Shown here: positions 1 through 5,014 of the stretch, in pieces | How positions within the stretch are numbered: position 1 is the first letter of the stretch | Layout of the letters: each line of letters starts with the position of its first letter | Origin: Nanobdellota archaeon | GTDB taxonomy: Archaea > Nanobdellota > Nanobdellia > Woesearchaeales > JAGLGH01 | NCBI GenBank assembly: GCA_023144115.1 | Contig: JAGLGH010000004.1 | Coordinates: 1-7,378, forward strand | DNA: 7,378 bases | Reading direction: 5' to 3' | Notes under the pieces: model-generated | The model's input: only the letters and a program-made list of their open reading frames with translations | Told to the model about the DNA's origin: nothing | Databases searched by the model: none | Position numbers and translations under genes: made by a program

Positions 1-108
1 ATATCATCGATCTCTTGTGGAGACCTCATCACTCAATAACTTGAGTTTGGATTTTCTAGCACGCTAACGCCGGAAATCTATCCCGTTTGGCCACTCCGGC
101 ATCCCCGC
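1..108 (-). tRNA. Probable tRNA 5' half (class II-like, Leu or Ser), interrupted or split, cut by left edge
   Basis: Read on the minus strand from 108, the sequence gives a 7-base acceptor strand GCGGGGA (108-102), then TG at positions 8-9. A 3-bp D stem follows (CCG 99-97 with CGG 85-83), with a long D loop containing GAGTGGCCAAA, then G26 and a possible anticodon-stem strand ATAGA (81-77) followed by TT. The short D stem with a long loop suggests a class II tRNA. Archaeal tRNA-Leu often begins GCGGGG. After base 75 the tRNA pattern stops: no plausible anticodon, no strand complementary to ATAGA and no T arm occur down to base 1. The 3' part must lie outside the window, past an intron of about 70 bases or more, or at another locus (split tRNA), or be lost. 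The stretch 75-1 contains a 6-bp hairpin (46-31). A well-placed TATA box supports a real gene. The amino acid identity is not assignable. Confidence 0.5.
31..46 (-). repeat. Small hairpin in the putative tRNA intron
   Basis: ACTCAA and TTGAGT form a perfect 6-bp inverted repeat around a 4-base loop. It lies downstream of the tRNA-like 5' half. By shape it could be mistaken for a class II variable arm, but no T arm follows it, so it more likely belongs to an intron or to downstream sequence. Confidence 0.5.
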
Positions 109-133
109 ATGAGAAGATAGAGAGATCTACTTC

Positions 134-142
134 TTTATAAAA
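134..142 (-). promoter_or_regulatory. TATA box for the tRNA-like gene
   Basis: On the minus strand this reads TTTTATAAA, a good archaeal TATA box. Its centre is about 30 bases upstream of the tRNA-like 5' end at 108, so transcription would start a few bases before G1. It lies after the stop codon of the coiled-coil operon, which suggests the tRNA is transcribed independently of it. Confidence 0.6.
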
Positions 143-149
143 TTAATGG

Positions 150-155
150 AAAAAA
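150..155 (-). terminator. T-tract terminator after the coiled-coil operon
   Basis: Six consecutive T on the minus strand, starting one base after the TAG stop at 159-157. Archaeal RNA polymerase terminates at short T-runs without needing a hairpin. The position between the last operon gene and the TATA box of the tRNA fits a terminator. Confidence 0.4.
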
Positions 156-156
156 T

Positions 157-549
157 CTATTCAAGAATTTTCAACCTTGATTCAATGTCATTAAGCTCTT
201 CTTCAAGCAAGTCAATCTTTGATTTATGCTCAGCTATTTCCTTTACAGGTTTTGAGGCAGCTGCAGCCTTCACTTTTTTTGGAACAGTCACAGCTGCGGC
301 CTTAGCATGGCCAGCCCTCAATCCAGTGTTAGGCATCTCTCGACTGAAACGGTTGACAAGCAGATTAATCTCGCCCATCACATGCTTCAGTTGCATAAGG
401 TACTCAAGTTTATATGTCCTTACTTTCTTGAAAGACTCATATCTTTTCAGATTACCTAGGATTTGCTTAGTGCTTTCAAGAACAGCCCTATGCACTTCCA
501 CAGGCTCATTAAGATTGACATAAAATACATTTTGATTGTCTTTTGCCAT
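157..549 (-). CDS. Coiled-coil protein of unknown function (130 aa), third gene of operon
   Basis: I do not recognise this family. The 130-residue product has a helical N-terminal block (about 7-70) that opens with NVFYV, then an Ala/Lys-rich low-complexity linker (about 80-104), then a short charged coiled coil (about 107-129, with LLEEELNDIE). There is no signal peptide or membrane segment, so it is probably cytoplasmic. The opening hydrophobic strand followed by a long helix resembles the layout of the module shared by the two genes upstream, and distant homology is possible, but the tryptophan and terminal motif of that module are missing. The ATG lies 8 bases after the stop of the preceding gene, without a strong Shine-Dalgarno site, so translation may depend on coupling. 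The opposite strand (146-523) is also open, but the operon context favours the minus strand. A structural or adaptor role is only inference. Confidence 0.75.
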   Translation of the reverse strand: MAKDNQNVFYVNLNEPVEVHRAVLESTKQILGNLKRYESFKKVRTYKLEYLMQLKHVMGEINLLVNRFSREMPNTGLRAGHAKAAAVTVPKKVKAAAASKPVKEIAEHKSKIDLLEEELNDIESRLKILE

Positions 550-557
550 TTTTCTTA

Positions 558-785
558 TTAGAGTGATTCTGGTTCAAACAGAGATTTATCAATAAACATA
601 ACTCTCTTTTCTACCTCATCAAGAGAATTCTGCCATGTTTTTATTTCAGTATCCTCTGCATTTTTCAGTTCATTTATCTTTTCGATGAGAACTCTCGCAT
701 CCCTTATCTTGGATTTAGCAAGATGAAGAATATCAAGAACATCTTTATACTGATCTATTTTAATAAAAATTGGAGCTTCTTTCAT
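558..785 (-). CDS. Small coiled-coil protein (75 aa), stand-alone copy of the shared module
   Basis: This 75-residue protein is almost entirely one module: a short hydrophobic strand PIFIK (5-9), then two predicted helices containing DVL (15-17), a KxNELKN segment (36-42), Trp51, and the ending FIDKSLFEP. Residues 5-71 align without gaps to residues 129-195 of the upstream neighbour: 21 of 67 identical by my count, with most other positions conservative. The two genes are therefore paralogs. The ATG is 3 bases after the stop of that neighbour. A strong Shine-Dalgarno, GAGGTG, lies inside the neighbour's last codons, so the two are co-transcribed and translationally coupled. There is no membrane segment. 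The function is unknown; a heterodimeric helical bundle with the neighbour is a reasonable guess from the paralogy and the equal module length. Confidence 0.8.
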   Translation of the reverse strand: MKEAPIFIKIDQYKDVLDILHLAKSKIRDARVLIEKINELKNAEDTEIKTWQNSLDEVEKRVMFIDKSLFEPESL

Positions 786-788
786 AAT

Positions 789-1379
789 TTACACCTCATA
801 CAAAGCCTTTTCAATATAAAGGAGTTTTCTTTGCACATCCTCTTGGCTTTCTTTCCACTGTCCAAATATCTTATCTTTTTCATTCTTTATGTCATTCAGC
901 TTATTGAAAATATCCTCTGTCTGATGGATATTTTGCTTAATCTGACTAATTTTAGCAAGAACATCCTGAAAATCATTTGATTTGATAAATACCGGACCTT
1001 GAGGCATGACTGGCTTGATTAATTCCGGCTCTTCCCTTTCAAATGCAGGTATCTCTGGGAGATCAGGCATTTCAGGAATCTCTGGCTTTGCCACTTCAGA
1101 GACTGGCTTAAACACATCTTCCAATTCTTTAGCGACCTCTGGCTTTTTCTCTGCTTCTGGCTCAAGCTTAATCCCTTCAGGTTTGCCAGGCTCTTCTTTT
1201 ATATCTTCTACTCCAAACTTAATCTCATGGAACTTATCAGGAATCTCAATCTTTCCAGAACCTGCCCCTGATAATCCAACTTCTGCTGGCTCATAAATCC
1301 CACCAACACCTCCTCTATCAGGTGGTGGAGGCATCTCCAACTTAGCTTTTGGTTTTTTCTTCTTTAATAACCAGACCAT
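789..1379 (-). CDS. Proline-rich protein with C-terminal coiled-coil module (196 aa), first gene of operon
   Basis: I do not recognise this family. The N-terminus has one hydrophobic patch (VWLL, 2-5) followed by a basic run (KKKKPKAK, 6-13), a PPPP tract (17-20) and a glycine-rich turn. Residues about 50-127 form a long Pro/Glu/Lys-rich, probably disordered linker with repeated Pro-Glu pairs. Residues 129-195 carry the helical module shared with the next gene (PVFIK, DVL, Trp175, YIEKALYE). The hydrophobic-plus-basic start could be a peripheral membrane contact; it is too short for a transmembrane helix. The ATG has GGGGGA six bases upstream. Its promoter region is shared with the divergent amrS gene. 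The layout resembles a tethered scaffold: short anchor, flexible arm, helical docking module. That reading is inference. Confidence 0.8.
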   Translation of the reverse strand: MVWLLKKKKPKAKLEMPPPPDRGGVGGIYEPAEVGLSGAGSGKIEIPDKFHEIKFGVEDIKEEPGKPEGIKLEPEAEKKPEVAKELEDVFKPVSEVAKPEIPEMPDLPEIPAFEREEPELIKPVMPQGPVFIKSNDFQDVLAKISQIKQNIHQTEDIFNKLNDIKNEKDKIFGQWKESQEDVQRKLLYIEKALYEV

Positions 1380-1546
1380 GTTAATCCCCCTTATAATTAT
1401 ATATTATGATTAAAAATAATATCTCTTATTTAAAGTTTTATAATATCATTTATTTAAAGTTTTTGATAGTATTCAATAATAGTAAAAATTCCAAAAGACA
1501 CTTTTTAAACGAAACATTTTAATATCTCAATTTCATAAGCCCAATC
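1380..1546. promoter_or_regulatory. Divergent promoter region between coiled-coil operon and amrS
   Basis: This 167-base AT-rich gap separates two divergent transcription units. For the plus strand, TTTTAATAT (1517-1525) is centred about 26 bases before the amrS ATG, which would give a leaderless transcript. A second candidate, CTTTTTAAAC (1501-1510), would leave a leader of about 15 bases. For the minus strand, CTTTAAATAA (1435-1426) would start transcription near 1405, leaving a leader of about 26 bases that contains the GGGGGA ribosome binding site. Confidence 0.55.
1426..1463. repeat. Direct repeat of 14 bases (two copies, 24-base period)
   Basis: TTATTTAAAGTTTT occurs exactly at 1426-1439 and at 1450-1463. 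Each copy contains, on the minus strand, the TATA-like CTTTAAATAA. The pair could be two tandem TATA elements or a two-site operator for the coiled-coil operon. In such AT-rich DNA chance is possible, but a perfect 14-base match at this position is worth noting. Confidence 0.5.
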
Positions 1547-2560
1547 ATGAAAGATCTTAAGGAATGTCTGTTTTATGAAAAACTTGAAGAAAATAATGTC
1601 AAATGCAACCTTTGCCCAAGGCATTGCATAATTGCAGAAGGAAAACGCGGCAACTGCAAGGCACGCGAGAACCAGAAAGGCAAACTATACAGCCTTGTCT
1701 ATGCAAAACCATGCGCAATAGCAATTGACCCTATTGAAAAAAAGCCGTTTTATCAGTTCATGCCTGGCAACTCAGCATATTCCATAGGAACTGCTGGATG
1801 TAACCTGCATTGCCAATTCTGCCAGAACTGGACAACATCCCAGGCAAGGCCTGAAGATATAACATCAATGACCCTGACTCCCAAACAGCTTGTTGAAGAA
1901 GCAGAATTTCATGGATGCCGCGCAATCGCATACACATACAATGAACCCATTATATTCTATGAGTATGTGCTGGATTGCGCAAAGCTTGCGAAAAAGAAGG
2001 GCATCAAGAACATAATAGTATGCAATGGATTCATAAACCAGGAACCATTAAAAGAATGGTGCAAATATATTGATGCTGCAAACATTGACCTCAAGGCATT
2101 CACTGACAAATTTTATAAGCAAATAACAGGAGCATGGATTAAACCTGTGCTTGAATCAATCAAGACTCTAAAAAAACAAGGCGTATGGCTTGAAATAACA
2201 AACCTCATAATCCCCACCCTGAATGACAAACCAGCAGAAATAAAAAAGATGTGCAAATGGATAAAAGAAAATATAGGCACAACAACCCCTCTGCATTTCA
2301 CAGCATTCTACCCATGCTACAAGATTCTTGATATCCCTCCTACACCAAAAGATACCCTCCTTAAAGCAAAATCAATTGCAGACAAAGAAGGATTGAAATA
2401 TGTATATGTAGGCAATGTCCCTGCAGAAAAAGAGAGCAACACCTATTGCCCAAAATGTGGAAAGCTCCTTATAAGAAGAGGATGGTTCAATATAACTCAA
2501 AATAACCTCAGAAAAGGGAAATGCAACTGCGGTTATAAGGCAGATGGAATCTGGGAATAA
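1547..2560 (+). CDS. amrS: AmmeMemoRadiSam system radical SAM enzyme AmrS
   Basis: This is a radical SAM enzyme that should reductively cleave S-adenosylmethionine at a [4Fe-4S] cluster; it is often annotated as pyruvate formate-lyase-activating-enzyme-like. The cluster motif CNLHCQFC has Cys85, Cys89 and Cys92. Family hallmarks are the N-terminal cysteine block (Cys20, Cys23, Cys27, Cys37, with CNLCPRHC), KPFYQFMPG, YTYNEPIIFYEY, ANIDLKAFT, NLIIPTLND and YVYVGNVP. A C-terminal ribbon-like cysteine set (CPKC at 301-304, CNC at 326-328) is also present. The 337-residue length is normal for the family. The family is named for its genomic association with Memo-like (AmrB) and AMMECR1-like (AmrA) proteins, neither of which is in the window; the substrate is unsettled as far as I know. 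The ATG lacks a Shine-Dalgarno, and a TATA-like box about 26 bases upstream suggests a leaderless transcript. The H-NOX-like gene follows on the same strand. Confidence 0.93.
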   Translation: MKDLKECLFYEKLEENNVKCNLCPRHCIIAEGKRGNCKARENQKGKLYSLVYAKPCAIAIDPIEKKPFYQFMPGNSAYSIGTAGCNLHCQFCQNWTTSQARPEDITSMTLTPKQLVEEAEFHGCRAIAYTYNEPIIFYEYVLDCAKLAKKKGIKNIIVCNGFINQEPLKEWCKYIDAANIDLKAFTDKFYKQITGAWIKPVLESIKTLKKQGVWLEITNLIIPTLNDKPAEIKKMCKWIKENIGTTTPLHFTAFYPCYKILDIPPTPKDTLLKAKSIADKEGLKYVYVGNVPAEKESNTYCPKCGKLLIRRGWFNITQNNLRKGKCNCGYKADGIWE

Positions 2561-2563
2561 GCA

Positions 2564-2625
2564 AGGAAGTATTAAATATGATCACAACATTCCAAATCAA
2601 TCAACAAAGAAACAATACAAAATGA
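2564..2625 (+). other. Possible 15-codon leader ORF with Shine-Dalgarno, coupled to the H-NOX-like gene
   Basis: AGGAAG (2564-2569) lies 8 bases before an ATG at 2578 that opens a 15-codon reading frame (MITTFQINQQRNTK plus residue-poor context) ending at TGA 2623-2625. That stop overlaps the ATG at 2622 as ATGA, a classic coupling arrangement. In competition, TTAAATAT (2572-2579) could be a TATA box starting a transcript near 2601. The two readings exclude each other; neither is proven, and the frame could be chance. Confidence 0.3.
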
Positions 2626-3161
2626 TGGGCCTGATATGCAATTTGCTGCTTAAATTTGCTGAGGAAAAAACCGACAAGAGTACTTTAGAAGAAATAAAAA
2701 ATAGATTAGGGATTCCTGAAAAGGGATTCAAAACAGAGAAAATTTACCCAGAGGACGAATGGCAGAGATTTCTTAATGCTATCGCTAAAACATTAGACGT
2801 CGATAATGACACTGCAGAACAAATGTTTGCAGAATATGCTATGAGTTTGCTGCCAGTTCAATTTGAAAGCGTCTTTAGAAATTCTGCTAATGCTCTTGAT
2901 TTTCTAAGAAAAGTTCCAGGGATGCTCTTAAATCTTCCAGCTTTGACTGGTTTGGCAACTAAAGAAAAAATCAAGATGGTAATTGATGAAAAAAATAAGA
3001 TAGTCTATCACTATAATTCACCTAACCACTTATGCACGTTTCTAAAGTCAATGATAAAATTAGTTTTTCAGTACTATAAAGAATATGATTACTGCATCAA
3101 AGGGACTCAATGCATGAAAGACGGTAAAAATTATTGTGAGATTATAATAACTTGTAAATAA
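2622..3161 (+). CDS. H-NOX/HNOB-fold protein lacking the heme-binding residues
   Basis: The 179-residue product matches the heme-nitric oxide/oxygen-binding (H-NOX) fold. It has the start MMGLICNLLLKF, the GIPEKGF/IYPEDEW region, a helix around MFAEYAM, ALDFL before the heme-ligand helix, and the YxS segment with the C-terminal sheet. Numbered from this start, the residue matching the heme-ligating His (102 in the Thermoanaerobacter protein) is Leu102. The YxSxR motif reads Tyr131, Ser133, Asn135, so the propionate-binding Arg is also gone. Cysteines at 138, 158, 164 and 172 fall close to the zinc-site cysteines I recall for bacterial H-NOX (139, 164, 172). A heme-free redox or zinc sensor or adaptor is therefore inferred. 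An upstream in-frame ATG at 2544 would add 26 residues and overlap amrS by 17 bases; I prefer 2622 because family proteins begin at this M-x-G-x-I motif. The C-terminal C-x7-C with glycine also recalls the related V4R domain. Confidence 0.8.
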   Translation: MMGLICNLLLKFAEEKTDKSTLEEIKNRLGIPEKGFKTEKIYPEDEWQRFLNAIAKTLDVDNDTAEQMFAEYAMSLLPVQFESVFRNSANALDFLRKVPGMLLNLPALTGLATKEKIKMVIDEKNKIVYHYNSPNHLCTFLKSMIKLVFQYYKEYDYCIKGTQCMKDGKNYCEIIITCK

Positions 3162-3212
3162 TCCTCAGTAGCTATAAAAATTTTTCAAAAGAGAATCAAT
3201 TACACATCACAC

Positions 3213-3235
3213 ATTCGGAATTCTTCCGGATTTTT
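3213..3235 (+). terminator. Hairpin plus T-tract terminator
   Basis: ATTCGGAA (3213-3220) pairs with TTCCGGAT (3224-3231) around a 3-base loop: 8 pairs including one G-T wobble, followed by a run of T to 3235. It lies about 50 bases after the H-NOX-like stop and fits an intrinsic terminator for the amrS/H-NOX unit. The rest of the gap 3162-3275 holds only the next promoter. Confidence 0.6.
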
Positions 3236-3246
3236 ATGCTAAACCC

Positions 3247-3254
3247 TTATAAGA
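3247..3254 (+). promoter_or_regulatory. TATA box of the lamin-tail gene; leaderless start predicted
   Basis: CTTATAAG is centred about 25.5 bases upstream of the ATG at 3276, the typical distance from an archaeal TATA box to the transcription start. No Shine-Dalgarno precedes the ATG. Both facts point to a leaderless mRNA beginning at the start codon. Confidence 0.6.
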
Positions 3255-3275
3255 TAGCCTTTGACTGCATAATCT

Positions 3276-4964
3276 ATGCATGCATCAACAGAAAATCACA
3301 GATATAATAAAATATATCTTCTTGCAGCAGCATCCATATTTTTGCTCATCTTCATGGCAACTGATTCTTCAGCCTTCCAGATAACAGAAATCATGTTTAA
3401 CCCTGATGGCAGCGATTCTGGCAGGGAATGGATTGAAATTTACAACAACAATTCCCAAGAGATAAACCTGTCCGGCATGGTATTTTATGAATCAGAAACA
3501 AACCACAAGATAGAATCAATCAATGCCAAATATATCCTATACCCAAAACAATACGCAATAATAGTTGACAAACTCCAGCTCTTCCTTGAAGATTACCCAT
3601 GGCTTGAACAATCCAATACAACTGAATTTAACACAACAATATTCGACAGCTCTTTTTCATTGCTGAATACAGGAGAATATATTGCGCTAAAAATAAATAA
3701 CACTGAAATTACTGGAATCAATTATAGTCTACTCCTTCAAAATACATCAATCAATGAAGGATTCTCATTATGCTTTAAGAATCTAACATGGGAAAAAAGC
3801 AATTGCTCTGGCGGAAGCCCAGGCCTGGCAGATTGCCTGAACCTAAGCACAAACCTGAGCAACAGCACAACCAATAACCAAACTGATGAGAACATAACAG
3901 AAGAAAATTCTAGTCCAGACAATACAACTAATTTTGATAATGTAACTAATAATAATCTCTGCGACATCGCCCTTAATATAGAGACAGAAAAAGCAATACT
4001 TGAAAACAAAGAGAAAATCAAGTATAAGCACAGGTTAAGCAATCTTGCAGACACAAAGAAATACAATTACACAATTGAATACTGGATAGAAGATATATTC
4101 AATGCATCTATAAAAGAAAAAAGAAACACAACAAATGTCAACAAAAAACAATGGACCCCATCTATCAAAGCAAAGCTGTCTGTCGTTTTCCTAAAGGCAG
4201 TTGTTCATCCAGAATGCAATGATACAAACCTCTCAAACAACTATGCTGAAATAATGCTGATTATCAAACATCCTGAATATGAAGAAGAAGTTGAAGAATG
4301 TGATTGCAAAGAAGAAAGCAGCTCAACTGAAAAAAGTTCAACACCTGCTAAGCAAAGCAAGCCAGATATTGAATATTCTCTCCATGCACTTCCAAAAAGC
4401 GTAACGCAGAACAGCACATTAAGTTTTAATGCAACTATTATAAACAATGATGACAAGGAACATGAAATTATGCTATACAGCTATGCATACAGAGGCAACA
4501 AGTGCATAAGCGGAGATGGAAACAGGACATTGAACACCATCAGGTTTATGATTAAACCAGAAAACAGCAGGACAATTGAGCTTAACAACACAATCAATGA
4601 CCCAAAGCCAGGAGAATATAAAATCAAGCTTGTAGTGAACAAAGATAGACAGAAGACAAGCAAACAACTAGTCAGGCAAATAAATGTGACTGAAGCAATT
4701 CAACAAGAAAATAATACATTAAATAAATTTGATGAATCATCTGTCTGCAACTGTTCAGTTCAACAGATCCAATTAAACAATGCCCCAATCGCTTATGATA
4801 ACCAAAACATATCATCAATAATCATCAAACAAGAAAACCAGCCTAACCTCATATACAAATCAAAAGACCTCATAATCAAAGATAATATAATCTACTTTAT
4901 TTTGGCATTCATGGCAACATGCATCATTATCATGGCTCTTACTAAAAAGCATACTGGATTTTAA
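3276..4964 (+). CDS. Secreted, membrane-anchored lamin-tail-domain (LTD) surface protein
   Basis: The 562-residue protein has a signal peptide (hydrophobic core about 13-28, likely cleavage after SSA33) and a C-terminal membrane helix (about 537-556, followed by KKHTGF). This predicts an extracellular body anchored by its tail. Residues about 34-188 form an LTD: ITEIMFNPDG, EWIEIYNN, INLSGMVFYE, YAIIVD, then Cys166, Cys177 and Cys187. A Ser/Thr/Asn-rich linker (190-227) follows. Then come two beta-sandwich-like segments: about 229-331 (CARDB-like by pattern) and about 364-473, the latter flanked by Cys-x-Cys pairs at 342/344 and 491/493. I count about 30 N-x-S/T sequons spread over the ectodomain, so heavy N-glycosylation is likely. 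LTDs occur in many secreted prokaryotic proteins, often with nucleases or adhesins; no catalytic domain is visible here. A cell-surface binding or cell-contact role is inferred. Confidence 0.85.
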   Translation: MHASTENHRYNKIYLLAAASIFLLIFMATDSSAFQITEIMFNPDGSDSGREWIEIYNNNSQEINLSGMVFYESETNHKIESINAKYILYPKQYAIIVDKLQLFLEDYPWLEQSNTTEFNTTIFDSSFSLLNTGEYIALKINNTEITGINYSLLLQNTSINEGFSLCFKNLTWEKSNCSGGSPGLADCLNLSTNLSNSTTNNQTDENITEENSSPDNTTNFDNVTNNNLCDIALNIETEKAILENKEKIKYKHRLSNLADTKKYNYTIEYWIEDIFNASIKEKRNTTNVNKKQWTPSIKAKLSVVFLKAVVHPECNDTNLSNNYAEIMLIIKHPEYEEEVEECDCKEESSSTEKSSTPAKQSKPDIEYSLHALPKSVTQNSTLSFNATIINNDDKEHEIMLYSYAYRGNKCISGDGNRTLNTIRFMIKPENSRTIELNNTINDPKPGEYKIKLVVNKDRQKTSKQLVRQINVTEAIQQENNTLNKFDESSVCNCSVQQIQLNNAPIAYDNQNISSIIIKQENQPNLIYKSKDLIIKDNIIYFILAFMATCIIIMALTKKHTGF

Positions 4965-4972
4965 TCATAAGT

Positions 4973-4984
4973 AAAAAACTTTTT
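4973..4984. terminator. Bidirectional T-tract terminator between convergent genes
   Basis: AAAAAACTTTTT lies between the convergent stop codons. It gives five T for plus-strand transcripts leaving the surface-protein gene and six T for minus-strand transcripts leaving the acyl-transfer gene. Archaeal termination needs little more than such T-runs. No strong hairpin accompanies it. Confidence 0.45.
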
Positions 4985-5014
4985 CACCAGTTGAAAATTC
5001 GCTAAAATTGTTTA

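Noticed and set aside
3..33. Box C/D guide RNA in the tRNA-flanking sequence (minus-strand GTGATGA at 32-26, CGATGAT at 9-3)
   Set aside because: The C-box-like motif is good, but no CTGA D or D' box occurs in the visible sequence, so the call cannot be supported without the missing flank.
146..523. Open frame on the plus strand opposite the third coiled-coil gene
   Set aside because: Ser/Leu/Phe-rich shadow composition. The minus-strand gene is in a tight operon with its relatives.
1006..1296. Plus-strand frame rich in Gly/Ser opposite the proline-rich gene
   Set aside because: It is the antisense of a Pro/Glu-rich linker, which naturally yields Gly/Ser-rich translation; no promoter or ribosome binding site fits.
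3737..4066. Minus-strand frames inside the surface-protein gene
   Set aside because: Hydrophobic Leu/Val/Phe shadows of an Asn/Lys-rich coding strand. The plus-strand frame has a signal peptide, LTD and membrane anchor.
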